64,000 nt of DNA from Flavihumibacter petaseus NBRC 106054 (GCF_000974785.1 NZ_BBWV01000001.1:1736001-1800000), one strand, 5' to 3'. Numbered from the stretch's first letter, positions 51,845 to 60,864 are shown. The notes: generated by a model not told the origin, from the letters alone. Made by a program: numbers and translations.

Positions 51845-53001
51845 CAGTCAAATATTTTATGGATGTTTGCTTCTGCCAATCCTGCGCTGGCGGTCATGCC
51901 TTTTCCGCCAATGGCGGTCACCACCCAGATCTCCTTTTCTATTTCCTCCATAAACAAGTCATGACTTTTTCTCTGGGCATAATAGCCATTCCATTGCCGG
52001 GTAATGTTCCAATGCGGCAGGCGGAAGATCCGTTGTGCTTCTTCCAGGATAATATCATTGATCACCTGTTTATTGTCGTACCCAAGCTGACCGGCATGCG
52101 CGGCATCGGCGTATTCATGGGAATCGCCAATGATAATGCTTCCGTCCAGCGTCTGTTTGAACAGGATGTGAATACCCCATTTGCCACAGGGTTCAGTGAT
52201 CGCGGCAGCGTCGAGTTTTTTGAAAGAGGGGCATTCCCGGAAACTTTCGTAGCGGCGGATGCTCAGACCGCTGAGAATGGATCCTTTCAGGCTGATTTCC
52301 GGCATCGGCGCGGTACACATCATTTGCAGCTTGGAGACTTCTATATCACTGTTATAAAAACGCTCGGGAAATAGCGCACTGAAATCACGGCCATTGCAGA
52401 TGATTACGTTACCGGCAGTATAAACATTGCCGGTGCCGGTTTCTACACTACAGTGATCTCCTTTGTTCTGTACGGACCTGACCAGCGTCAACGGTTTGTA
52501 TTTCAAAGCCATTTGTTCCTGCATACAGGCGATCAGCCGGTGGATCATCTTATGTGGTTCCACCGTTATCTCATCCGGAAAGAAAAGCCCGCCCACACAA
52601 TAGGACGCCCGAAGTCCCGGATATTTTTCAAGGCAGGTTTCCTTGTCAAGCAACTGGGAAGAATATCGCTGTATTCTGTTGATCGCCGACAATTCTTCCA
52701 GCAGGGTCATTTCTGTACTGTCGGATGCAAGGTATATTGTTCCGTTATGGCGCACAGAAATATCAAATTTCGACTGGATGTCCTTATATATTTCCAGGCT
52801 ACGGCGGCCGTAGTCCTGCCATTTTCCCACGCCCATGCCTGAAGGCACTACTTGTCCAAAATTGCGGACAGTTGCTTCCATAGGCTTTTCGTCCTTTTCC
52901 AGCAACAGCACATTCAACCCTTTCCTGCAGGCGTGATAAGCATGGAAGGCGCCCAATGCACCCGCACCTACGATAATGCAATCGAAATGTTCAGAGCGCA
53001 T
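51844..53001 (-). CDS. FAD-dependent oxidoreductase of phosphonate loci (TIGR03364 type)
   Basis: A 385-residue DAO-fold flavoprotein: IIVGAGALGAFHAYHACRKG at the N-terminus and VRNFGQVVPSGM, a motif I associate with the TIGR03364 group linked in genomes to phosphonatases. TIGR03364-like enzymes have been proposed to deaminate aminophosphonates, and related PbfC/PbfD enzymes act on N-methylated 2-aminoethylphosphonate. Which of these applies here is unknown. One-base overlap with the PhnX-like gene and 11-base overlap with DUF5690 imply coupled translation. Confidence 0.85.
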   Translation of the reverse strand: MRSEHFDCIIVGAGALGAFHAYHACRKGLNVLLLEKDEKPMEATVRNFGQVVPSGMGVGKWQDYGRRSLEIYKDIQSKFDISVRHNGTIYLASDSTEMTLLEELSAINRIQRYSSQLLDKETCLEKYPGLRASYCVGGLFFPDEITVEPHKMIHRLIACMQEQMALKYKPLTLVRSVQNKGDHCSVETGTGNVYTAGNVIICNGRDFSALFPERFYNSDIEVSKLQMMCTAPMPEISLKGSILSGLSIRRYESFRECPSFKKLDAAAITEPCGKWGIHILFKQTLDGSIIIGDSHEYADAAHAGQLGYDNKQVINDIILEEAQRIFRLPHWNITRQWNGYYAQRKSHDLFMEEIEKEIWVVTAIGGKGMTASAGLAEANIHKIFD

Positions 53002-54274
53002 GATGCAGTTTTTTGTGTGAAAAATAACGCCAGCTTCCCAATACCGAAATTAACCCTACCCCGCCAAATATCAGGCTGAGGCCGACGAAATATGGGAACC
53101 AGTTTAGTTGTGGATTGAACAATTCTTTATAAAGAATAAGTATACAGCTGCCGAGATAGCCGATTGAGTCCATCAGGTAAAAGAAGAAACCGATGTTGCC
53201 CTTGACCTTGTATGCGGCAATAAATCGTTCAAGGAAAAGGCACTGAATGCAATTGTAGCTGATGTATAATCCGACCGTGTAAGTAATCATCAAGGCGATC
53301 GGATCGCCGATACGCTCATGCAGGAAGAATGCAACGAGAAGGATAGTAAGGAATCCCAGGGCAATGGCGAGGTGTTGCCTTTGCAGGCTTTTGAAGTGAT
53401 TGCCGATCCCCGCGAGCGTGAGTAGCGCAAAGAAGACCGCGATGGCAGCAACGGTTTCCATCCTGGTGAAGAGCAGCGCAGAAGCATCCGGGCGGACCTG
53501 CCGGACGATCTCCACCGCAAAATTGTCTTTTACATCCCGCAGAATGGTTAAAAGCAAATTCATTACGATCACAGCAAACAGACCGGGAAGAAAGGTTTGC
53601 AAAATTGCCATTCGATTCCTGCCGTCCAGGGCCGGTCGTTCGCCACGCTGCTGTATCTCTTCAGGAGTGGCAGCCGGGATACGGGACAGCAAGTACACAG
53701 AAATAAATAGTAACGGCAGAAAAAAACAGCCCGTCACAAAAGGCATCATCATTTCGGAGATGCCGAGATTTTTCATGGCAAGTAATCCAACTGATTTAAC
53801 AGCGCCGGAGCTGAAGATGAAATTGATGCTGAGCACCAATGCCACCATATCAGTGTACCGCCGTCCTTCAATATAACTGAACACGAGCCCCCAGATGAGT
53901 CCCAGGCATAAGCCATTGCCAAAGAGGAACAGGGTATTCCAGGGTAGTGGTACTAGCGCCATGAGCAAGAGGCAAAGGTGTGCAGACAGGATCAACAAAA
54001 GAATATTCATTGCCCGCCTGTTGGGATTCAAATTTGCAATGAAGCGTATTCCTAAGAACTTGGATGTCATATAGCCAAGCACCTGGGCAATTACCAACGC
54101 TGATTTAAACGAGATTCCGAAAGCCTGGAGGTGATCCCATGTGCCGGCACTGATTGCTTTGCGGAAACCATACATACAGAAGTAGGTGCTGAAGCACGCA
54201 ACTGCCGCAAGCCAGACGACAGACCTGCTGGTGCCGCCTGCTGATATATCGGAAGTGTTGGGCATGTACGCCAT
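52991..54274 (-). CDS. DUF5690 MFS-like membrane permease
   Basis: A 427-residue protein with about 12 spans. The first helix segment FSTYFCMYGFRKAISAGTW has the aromatic-Arg-Lys turn seen in organophosphate:phosphate antiporters (GlpT/UhpT-like). It shows no binding-protein or ATPase partner. It is first in the phosphonate operon, so a role as inner-membrane aminophosphonate or phosphate antiporter is an attractive inference. Starts Met-Ala-Tyr-Met; a start at the second Met is possible. Confidence 0.75.
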   Translation of the reverse strand: MAYMPNTSDISAGGTSRSVVWLAAVACFSTYFCMYGFRKAISAGTWDHLQAFGISFKSALVIAQVLGYMTSKFLGIRFIANLNPNRRAMNILLLILSAHLCLLLMALVPLPWNTLFLFGNGLCLGLIWGLVFSYIEGRRYTDMVALVLSINFIFSSGAVKSVGLLAMKNLGISEMMMPFVTGCFFLPLLFISVYLLSRIPAATPEEIQQRGERPALDGRNRMAILQTFLPGLFAVIVMNLLLTILRDVKDNFAVEIVRQVRPDASALLFTRMETVAAIAVFFALLTLAGIGNHFKSLQRQHLAIALGFLTILLVAFFLHERIGDPIALMITYTVGLYISYNCIQCLFLERFIAAYKVKGNIGFFFYLMDSIGYLGSCILILYKELFNPQLNWFPYFVGLSLIFGGVGLISVLGSWRYFSHKKLHHAL

Positions 54275-54504
54275 AACGGGGTAGCAAATCTGCCTTTGGC
54301 CTGTAACTTCAGCGTGAACCCTGTGTTATCAAATCAATAAGCCGCATTTTCCATATTTCGAAAGTCGATTTACGCTTCTCGTAAACTACGGGGACCCATC
54401 CACGAATAAGTTTGTAATAACATAAACCTTTAGGATCAGGTAATTAACCTGCATCAGCATCCTGAGGGGATAACAACGGTATAAATCTGTAAATACTGCC
54501 GCAA

Positions 54505-54831
54505 ATGTGTGCGTTTGAACCATTGTTTCATGATGCCGACCTGGGTTACGTATTGCGTTGTAGAGACTGCAGCCATCTGCAGATAGCGTTTGGCAACGTC
54601 GTATTGACCCTGCAGGAGATCGATTTTCCCTCTTTTGCCGGGTGGTTGAGGGAAATTGAAGCCGGACAGCCGGTAAATGAGGATATCTTATTAAAAAATA
54701 TTCTACTACCATCGCCCTGTGAGGGGTTAAGATTGATGTTCAGCCTGGCGGAATTGAGGAAATTGAACCGGATGATCGACCTGGCAGACACTGAAATGCA
54801 GAGCCGGTCAATACTTCGATTGTTCCAATAA
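54505..54831 (+). CDS. DUF6686-like small protein
   Basis: A 108-residue protein with a CxxC pair (LRCRDCSHLQIAFGNVVL) near residue 19, a probable zinc or disulfide site, and a mostly alpha-beta layout afterwards (FPSFAGWLREIEAG, LRLMFSLAELRKLNRMID). The pattern matches uncharacterised Bacteroidota proteins I associate with DUF6686. It is divergent from DUF5690 and 95 bases upstream of the riboswitch. No role can be assigned. Confidence 0.65.
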   Translation: MCAFEPLFHDADLGYVLRCRDCSHLQIAFGNVVLTLQEIDFPSFAGWLREIEAGQPVNEDILLKNILLPSPCEGLRLMFSLAELRKLNRMIDLADTEMQSRSILRLFQ

Positions 54832-54926
54832 CCAGGGGGGATTATCTATCCACACCTGTGGAAATGTAAAAAGGGATACTTTTTCAATTCCCAATACTTT
54901 CGTTCCAGGTCTTAAATAATATGTGA

Positions 54927-55058
54927 AGGTGCAATACTTCCGGTATTGCTTAAAAGGGAACCACGTGTAATTCGTGGGCTGACGGGCAACTGTGATCCGC
55001 CTAGCGGAAGCCAGATACCTGCCGAAACATATTTGTTTGGAACCTTCCCGAATAAGGT
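54927..55058 (+). promoter_or_regulatory. Cobalamin (B12) riboswitch upstream of nrdBA
   Basis: The 317-base gap before nrdB contains the conserved core of a cobalamin riboswitch: AGGT (54927-54930) pairs with ACCT (55017-55020); a 7-bp hairpin at 54931-54949; GGGAA (54956-54960); a CCACG/CGTGG stem (54961-54977); GGGCAACTGTGA (54984-54995); a TCCGC/GCGGA hairpin; and the B12 box AGCCAGATACCTGCC (55009-55023). A downstream hairpin (55042-55058) exposes CGAAT (55049-55053), which can pair with ATTCG (54970-54974) as the kissing loop. In this family, bound B12 shuts down the downstream genes, so nrdBA would be off when B12 is plentiful. Confidence 0.85.
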
Positions 55059-55148
55059 ACATGCAAAAGATGACGCTGTATTAGCTCCTGATACGGCAAG
55101 GAATCGTCTTCTGTTGTACCGTTCGCTGACCAGTCAATTTTACCAGTT

Positions 55149-56120
55149 ATGCAGACAGAAAACGAGTTGTTGCTCCGTGAGAACAAGGATCGCTTTGTAA
55201 TCCTTCCAATTAACTATCCCCGTGTTTGGGAGATGTATAAAAAGCATGAAGCCAGCTTCTGGACGGCAGAGGAAATCGACCTTTCTGCTGATCTTGGCGA
55301 CTGGGCGAACCTGAACGACGGAGAGCGGCACTTCATTTCGCATGTACTGGCATTTTTTGCCGCCAGCGACGGTATCGTCAATGAGAACCTGGCGGTTAAC
55401 TTCATGAGCGAAGTACAGCTTCCGGAAGCCCGTTGCTTTTATGGCTTTCAGATCATGATGGAGAATATCCACTCTGAGACCTATGCATTGCTGATCGATA
55501 CATATGTAAAGGATCCGGTGCAGAAAGACAAGCTTTTCCATGCCATTGATACTGTTCCTGCTGTGAAGAGAAAGGCAGAGTGGGCATTGCGGTGGATCGA
55601 GAATGGCAATTTTGCGGAAAGACTGGTCGCGTTTGCGGCGGTGGAAGGCATTTTCTTCAGTGGCAGCTTCTGTTCCATATTCTGGTTGAAAAAGCGGGGA
55701 CTTATGCCCGGACTTACTTTCAGTAATGAACTGATCAGCCGTGATGAAGGCCTGCACTGTGAATTCGCCTGCCTGTTGTATTCCATGCTTTCTCAGAAGC
55801 TTACCCAGGAAGCTGTTTATGCGATCATCGGCGATGCAGTGACCATTGAGAAGGAGTTCATTTCAGAAGCCTTACCGGTAGACCTGATCGGCATGAACGC
55901 CAAGCTCATGCAACAATACATTGAGTTCGTTGCAGATCGTTGGCTGAGTGAACTCGGGTATGAGAAGATGTTCAATGCAACCAACCCGTTTGATTTCATG
56001 GAGATGATCTCCCTGCAGGGCAAAACGAATTTCTTCGAAAAGCGTGTGGGAGATTACCAGAAGGCGGGTGTAATGGCTGGCAGCGCGCAGCAGAATTTCT
56101 CCCTGGACGAAGATTTCTGA
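55149..56120 (+). CDS. nrdB: Class Ia ribonucleotide reductase beta subunit
   Basis: A 323-residue R2 protein, eukaryote-like: [37 protein letters not shown] at the N-terminus. It keeps the diiron ligands and radical tyrosine in MENIHSETY (E105, H108, Y112), the stretch [16 protein letters not shown], and a C-terminal tail NFSLDEDF that docks into NrdA. It supplies the tyrosyl radical for dNDP synthesis. The start is at the conserved N-terminal LRENKDRF context. Precedes nrdA by 259 bases. Confidence 0.96.
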   Translation: MQTENELLLRENKDRFVILPINYPRVWEMYKKHEASFWTAEEIDLSADLGDWANLNDGERHFISHVLAFFAASDGIVNENLAVNFMSEVQLPEARCFYGFQIMMENIHSETYALLIDTYVKDPVQKDKLFHAIDTVPAVKRKAEWALRWIENGNFAERLVAFAAVEGIFFSGSFCSIFWLKKRGLMPGLTFSNELISRDEGLHCEFACLLYSMLSQKLTQEAVYAIIGDAVTIEKEFISEALPVDLIGMNAKLMQQYIEFVADRWLSELGYEKMFNATNPFDFMEMISLQGKTNFFEKRVGDYQKAGVMAGSAQQNFSLDEDF

Positions 56121-56272
56121 TTACAGGATTATCCTGTGTTTCGCCGCAATTCAGCGGTGAACAGATGTATCATGAGTGGCCTTATGGGCAATTGATTAAA
56201 CCGGAAACAGTGTGAGCTGCGGTCCGGTCAGACGATCCACCTCCTATTTCAGCTATCCGGTATCCTTTTCCA

Positions 56273-56292
56273 GTGCCTATGTTAACAGGCAC
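56273..56292. other. Hairpin in the nrdB-nrdA gap
   Basis: GTGCCT (56273-56278) and AGGCAC (56287-56292) form a 6-bp stem around TGTTAACA-like sequence, without a T-run. It may be a regulator site or a message processing hairpin in the 259-base spacer. The only other pattern I see there is the repeat CTATCCGG at 56253 and 56299. Confidence 0.3.
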
Positions 56293-56379
56293 CATCCACT
56301 ATCCGGCAAAACACCGTGCTGCGGCACTGACGATTTAAAATTAAACTACTAACTACATAAACAATAAAATCCATCCAGC

Positions 56380-58785
56380 ATGTTTGTAATCAAAAGAAAC
56401 GGCCGGAAAGAGTCCGTTAAATTCGACAAGATCACTGCAAGGATTCAGAAACTATCTTACGGCCTCAGCCCACTGGTTGATGTTCTGGAAATAGCAAAGA
56501 AAACTATCGAGGGAATCTATGACGGTGTAACAACCACCGAACTGGATAACCTGGCGGCGGAAACAGCTGCTGCGCTGACAACAACGCATCCTGATTATGC
56601 TTTGCTGGCATCACGTATCGCAGTGAGCAACCTGCATAAAAATACGGAGAAGTCATTTTCGCATACCATGCGGAAACTGCACCAATATACCGACTCCATC
56701 ACCGGTAAGCTGATGCCCCTTTTGGCAGATGAGGTTATGGAAGTGATTGAGGCCAATGCTGAATTGCTGGACAGCACCATTATTTATGACCGTGACTTCG
56801 GTTTCGACTATTTTGGTTTTAAAACGCTTGAGCGTTCCTACCTGCTGAAAATTGATGGTGTTGTGGTAGAGCGTCCGCAACATATGTATATGCGGGTTGC
56901 GATCGGCATACACAAAGATGATCTGGAGCAGGCGATCAAGACGTATAACCTGATGAGTGAACGCTGGTTCACGCATGCAACGCCAACATTGTTCAATGCC
57001 GGCACTCCCAAACCACAGCTTAGCTCCTGCTTTTTGCTGACAATGAAGGAAGACAGCATTGATGGGATCTATGATACACTGAAACAAACTGCCAAGATAT
57101 CCCAGAGCGCCGGTGGAATCGGTCTTTCTATTCATAATATCCGCGCAACAGGAAGCTATATCGGCGGCACCAATGGTACCAGCAATGGTATTATTCCCAT
57201 GCTGCGGGTATTCAACGACACAGCGCGTTATGTTGATCAGGGGGGCGGAAAACGTAAGGGCGCATTTGCTGTATACCTGGAACCATGGCATGCTGATGTA
57301 TTCGCCTTCCTGGACCTCCGTAAGAACCATGGTAAGGAAGAGCTAAGGGCAAGAGATCTTTTCTACGCCATGTGGATCCCTGACCTGTTCATGAAGCGTG
57401 TTGAAGCCAATGAAGAATGGACTTTATTCTGCCCTAATGAAGCACCGGGCCTTGCAGATTGTTTCGGCGCAGCCTTTGAAAACCTGTATGAGCAGTATGA
57501 GCAGGAAGGCAGGGGACGCAAAACGATCAAGGCACAGGATCTGTGGTTTGCTATCCTTGATGCACAGATCGAAACAGGCACTCCTTACCTCCTGTATAAA
57601 GATGCGGCCAACAGCAAAAGCAATCAGCAGAACCTGGGCACCATCAAGAGTTCCAATCTTTGCACGGAGATCATCGAATATACTTCACCGGATGAGGTGG
57701 CAGTCTGCAACCTTGCTTCGCTTGCACTTCCCCGTTTTGTAAGGGATGGTCAGTTTGATTTCCAGCAGTTGTATGACGTTACCTACCAGGTAACTTTGAA
57801 CCTGAACAAGGTGATCGATATCAACTATTATCCTGTTGAAGAGGCGAAGCGTTCCAACATGCGTCACCGTCCTATCGGCCTTGGCGTTCAGGGACTCGCT
57901 GATACCTTTATCCTGATGCGCCTGCCTTTTGAAAGTGAACTTGCATCATTGCTGAACCAGAATATTTTTGAAACGATCTATTTTGCAGCCATGACGGCAA
58001 GCTGTGATCTGGCAAAGAAAGACGGTCATTATGAGACATTCGCCGGTTCACCACTTTCAATGGGGCTCTTCCAGTTCGATCTTTGGAATGTGCAGCCTTC
58101 CGGTCGTCACGACTGGGACAGCCTGCGGAAAGAAGTAATGGAGCATGGCACCCGCAACTCCCTGCTGGTAGCGCCTATGCCAACTGCCTCAACTTCACAA
58201 ATCCTTGGCAACAACGAATGTTTTGAGCCATACACTTCGAACATCTATACCCGCCGCGTACTGAGCGGTGAATATGTGATTGTGAATAAGCATCTGCTCA
58301 AAGACCTGGTTGCACTTGGCCTCTGGAACAACGACATGAAGAACAGGATCATTGCAGCTAATGGCAGCATCCAGCATATAACGTCAATTCCTGAGGACGT
58401 CCGCGAATTGTATAAGACTGTTTGGGAAATCAAACAAAGGACCATCATAGATATGGCAGCTGACCGTGGCGCATATATTTGCCAGTCTCAGTCTCTGAAC
58501 CTTTTCGTAAGCAGCCCTACAGCGGCAAAACTTACTTCCATGCATTTCTATGGCTGGAAGAAAGGGCTTAAGACCGGAATGTACTATCTGCGTACGCAGG
58601 CTGCCACCCAGGCTGTACAGTTCACGGTGGAAAAGCAGGCTGCGGAAACTATCACAGCCACCACCGGAACCATTACCAGTGCGAATACTTCAGCTGCGGG
58701 TACTGCTGCAGAAGCCGGTACCGATGCGGATTACCAGGGACCTGTATGCACCATGCAGGATGGTTGCATCAGCTGTGGTTCCTAA
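56380..58785 (+). CDS. nrdA: Class Ia ribonucleotide reductase alpha subunit
   Basis: An 801-residue R1 with an N-terminal ATP cone ([24 protein letters not shown]), so activity is allosterically controlled. Active-site cysteines are C217 (LSSCFLL), C428 (NLCTEI) and C443 (VCNLAS). These positions equal the eukaryotic R1 numbering (218, 428/429, 443/444), not E. coli NrdA. The C-terminus has a low-complexity Thr/Ala/Gly linker and a swinging CxxC (C796, C799) in DGCISCGS that passes electrons. Read with nrdB under the B12 riboswitch. Confidence 0.96.
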   Translation: MFVIKRNGRKESVKFDKITARIQKLSYGLSPLVDVLEIAKKTIEGIYDGVTTTELDNLAAETAAALTTTHPDYALLASRIAVSNLHKNTEKSFSHTMRKLHQYTDSITGKLMPLLADEVMEVIEANAELLDSTIIYDRDFGFDYFGFKTLERSYLLKIDGVVVERPQHMYMRVAIGIHKDDLEQAIKTYNLMSERWFTHATPTLFNAGTPKPQLSSCFLLTMKEDSIDGIYDTLKQTAKISQSAGGIGLSIHNIRATGSYIGGTNGTSNGIIPMLRVFNDTARYVDQGGGKRKGAFAVYLEPWHADVFAFLDLRKNHGKEELRARDLFYAMWIPDLFMKRVEANEEWTLFCPNEAPGLADCFGAAFENLYEQYEQEGRGRKTIKAQDLWFAILDAQIETGTPYLLYKDAANSKSNQQNLGTIKSSNLCTEIIEYTSPDEVAVCNLASLALPRFVRDGQFDFQQLYDVTYQVTLNLNKVIDINYYPVEEAKRSNMRHRPIGLGVQGLADTFILMRLPFESELASLLNQNIFETIYFAAMTASCDLAKKDGHYETFAGSPLSMGLFQFDLWNVQPSGRHDWDSLRKEVMEHGTRNSLLVAPMPTASTSQILGNNECFEPYTSNIYTRRVLSGEYVIVNKHLLKDLVALGLWNNDMKNRIIAANGSIQHITSIPEDVRELYKTVWEIKQRTIIDMAADRGAYICQSQSLNLFVSSPTAAKLTSMHFYGWKKGLKTGMYYLRTQAATQAVQFTVEKQAAETITATTGTITSANTSAAGTAAEAGTDADYQGPVCTMQDGCISCGS

Positions 58786-58807
58786 ACGATATAGCTATTG
58801 AAAATTC

Positions 58808-58837
58808 AAAGCCACTCCCGAAAAGAGTGGCTTTTTT
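58808..58837 (+). terminator. Rho-independent terminator after nrdA
   Basis: A 10-bp stem (58808-58817 with 58825-58834) with a 7-base loop and T-run, 22 bases after the nrdA stop. Ends the ribonucleotide reductase operon. Confidence 0.9.
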
Positions 58838-58857
58838 GTGTCATTGGTGAGACGTCG

Positions 58858-59577
58858 TTATGTGTCATGTTTATAGGGAAATTCCAAAGTAAAACAGATC
58901 GCATTGTTGCTTAACGCTTCTATGTCGGCGGAAGGCAGATCCCAGAGCATCAGGGCATCTGAAGGGTGCAGCAGGCGGCCTTCAATATCAAAGGCCCCCT
59001 GCAGGGAATAGATCATTACAGCATGCTCCCGGTTGGTCATAAAGTAATCCTCCGACTGTTTGCCGGCCAGTTTTCCAATCCCAAAACGGCAGCCTGTATC
59101 AGCCAGCTGGATTAGTGTCATCGGTTTACCTGCTTCCAACACGAAGGGAATAATGGATGATTCCAGTGAAGGCATTTCCGGTTTTAGGTTGATTTGAAAG
59201 CTGATATGAATAAAATTGATCAGCGTTTCCACCTCGCTGTATGGATTTTTGATTTCCAAAACAGAATCTTCGGAATGCTGCAGAAACAGAAGGTTGCCGC
59301 TGATCAGTAGTTGTGAAATTCCTTCACTCCCTACCCGCCAAATCAATGGACCGGCTACCGGCAACAGCAAGGTGGCAGTTCCCGCAGTGACGTCGAAATG
59401 CCGGATCGTTTGTCCGGCAAGTGTTTCCTCATCCAGCCGCGTGAGCGGACCAAATGGTTTGCGGAACGACACCTGAAAGGAACCGCCATTAAATACCTTA
59501 AGTTGCCGGTGAGTTGCCGATTGCGTTAGTCCATGCTGATCGTGTAAAAATATTTTGCCGGAGACCTCTAGTGCCAT
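58858..59577 (-). CDS. Pirin-like/HutD-like cupin protein
   Basis: A 239-residue bicupin-like protein. The start VSGKIFLHDQHGLTQSATHRQLKVFNGGSF resembles pirin-family relatives, and a C-terminal cupin-like half (MTLIQLADTGCRFGIGKLAGKQ, EHAVMIYSLQGAFDIEG) follows. The metal-binding histidines of true pirin are not convincing here. It begins within one base of the end of the intradiol dioxygenase gene, so they form a pair. A link to aromatic or quercetin-type degradation is an inference from pirin relatives. Confidence 0.65.
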   Translation of the reverse strand: MALEVSGKIFLHDQHGLTQSATHRQLKVFNGGSFQVSFRKPFGPLTRLDEETLAGQTIRHFDVTAGTATLLLPVAGPLIWRVGSEGISQLLISGNLLFLQHSEDSVLEIKNPYSEVETLINFIHISFQINLKPEMPSLESSIIPFVLEAGKPMTLIQLADTGCRFGIGKLAGKQSEDYFMTNREHAVMIYSLQGAFDIEGRLLHPSDALMLWDLPSADIEALSNNAICFTLEFPYKHDT

Positions 59578-60278
59578 CAGGGTATATTCAGTTGAAAAGA
59601 TAAATTGAAACCGCTGGAGGTTTCTCCGGTTACAGTTGCAATTTCTATACCGCTGCTGTCGTCACCGAAAATATTGTCATTGGCATTATAAGTGTAGCCA
59701 TTCATACCTTTCGCATATCCATTTACTTTAGACAGGGCTGTACCACTGCCTTCGGGGAAAGCGATCTGGGTTACCTTAAGAGAATTTCCAGACGCGTCAA
59801 AAATATGTACATGAATATGTGTCGCACGACCATTGTACCATCCCGGAAAAATGGTGGTAAAAGTCACCTTTCCATCGGCATCAGTTACCTGCCTGCCACG
59901 CAGGAAATGTAAACTGGTATAGTCGCTTGACTGCATTCCGGATCCCCCGTATTCAGAGTAGTTCCCTTTGGCATCACAGTGCCAGATATCTACAAAGGCA
60001 CCAGCCAGTGCTGCGCAGCCGTTGCTGACTTTGCCAACCGTAATGGTAACATCCAGCTGGTACCCTTCACGGTCTTCCCGTATGTCGCTCCTGGAATAAG
60101 TTGCAGGGGAATGCGTGGGGAAAGGGCCTTCTGTTTCTGTTGGGGCTACCGCGCAATCGCCCTGCTCTCCCTCAGCCGCAGTTTCCATATCTTCTTTGGA
60201 ACAAGAGTGGGCAAGGGGGGCTACCAGTAATATTCCGAGTGCTGCAAGGCCGTTCTTCAGGAAAAGCTTTCTTTCCAT
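59577..60278 (-). CDS. Exported intradiol ring-cleavage dioxygenase-like lipoprotein
   Basis: A 233-residue protein in the intradiol dioxygenase family (DVTITVGKVSNGCAALAGAFVDIWHCDAKGNYS, then FPGWYNGRATHIHVHIFD with the iron-binding Tyr and His residues). The start at 60278 gives the signal MERKLFLKNGLAALGILLVA with a Cys in the LAHSC context, so it is probably a lipoprotein in the periplasm. Typical enzymes cleave catechol-type rings between the hydroxyls with Fe(III). The natural substrate here is unknown. Overlaps the pirin-like gene by one base. Confidence 0.88.
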   Translation of the reverse strand: MERKLFLKNGLAALGILLVAPLAHSCSKEDMETAAEGEQGDCAVAPTETEGPFPTHSPATYSRSDIREDREGYQLDVTITVGKVSNGCAALAGAFVDIWHCDAKGNYSEYGGSGMQSSDYTSLHFLRGRQVTDADGKVTFTTIFPGWYNGRATHIHVHIFDASGNSLKVTQIAFPEGSGTALSKVNGYAKGMNGYTYNANDNIFGDDSSGIEIATVTGETSSGFNLSFQLNIP

Positions 60279-60499
60279 GGGTTGATTTTTGTTTAGACAA
60301 TCAGGTTTCTCAACAAAACTGGTAAATAATAAAAAGGAACGGGTGATGATGCAATAAGCGGGGTGATCAATGCGACATACCATCACCGTTTGGCATTTTT
60401 AACAAGGATCAATAAGCGGGAATCCGGGAAAGATGGAAAATTATTTGGGCGGGAAAGGAAATGTAACTACTTTAGTCTAGTGAAACGATAGACTTTAAA

Positions 60500-60814
60500 A
60501 TGCTCCACATGAGAAAGCTCACCTCCCTGACAATATTTTCTGCGCTTTTGCTGTCGCTGACCGGATTTGCGCCTGACACCCGTAAAGTAAACGGAAAGGT
60601 TGTTTCATTCAGTGAGTCCTTTCCGCTGGAAGGTGTCAGCGTCGTCGTTAAAGGCACATCAAATCAGACCGGAACCATGATTGACGGCACTTTTACCCTC
60701 GAGCTCAAACCGGAAGACAAGGTTTTGACATTTACCCTGCAAGGTTATAAATCACAGGACCTGGCCCTCGATCCGTCAAAGGCGGACTATGTGATCGCCC
60801 TGCAATCCCAATAG
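60500..60814 (+). CDS. Stand-alone carboxypeptidase-regulatory-like (SusC N-terminal-type) protein
   Basis: A 104-residue exported protein with a signal (FSALLLSLTGFA) and only one beta-sandwich domain (KVNGKVVSFSESFPLEGVSVVVKGTSNQTGTMIDGTFTLEL) that is normally the N-terminal extension of SusC or other TonB-dependent receptors. No plug or barrel follows: the frame ends with a stop and an intrinsic hairpin. Its function is unknown; it might act as a decoy or assembly factor for surface receptors. A second Met at 60509 is an alternative start. Confidence 0.8.
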   Translation: MLHMRKLTSLTIFSALLLSLTGFAPDTRKVNGKVVSFSESFPLEGVSVVVKGTSNQTGTMIDGTFTLELKPEDKVLTFTLQGYKSQDLALDPSKADYVIALQSQ

Positions 60815-60864
60815 TGTTTCTTTTCAAGCAGCATATCTTAAGCAAGTTTGGTTTATTCAAAAAC

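Noticed and set aside
56253-56306. 8-base direct repeat CTATCCGG in the nrdB-nrdA spacer as an operator
   Set aside because: Too short and not flanked by symmetric sequence. Chance occurrence is likely; only the hairpin there was listed, at low confidence.
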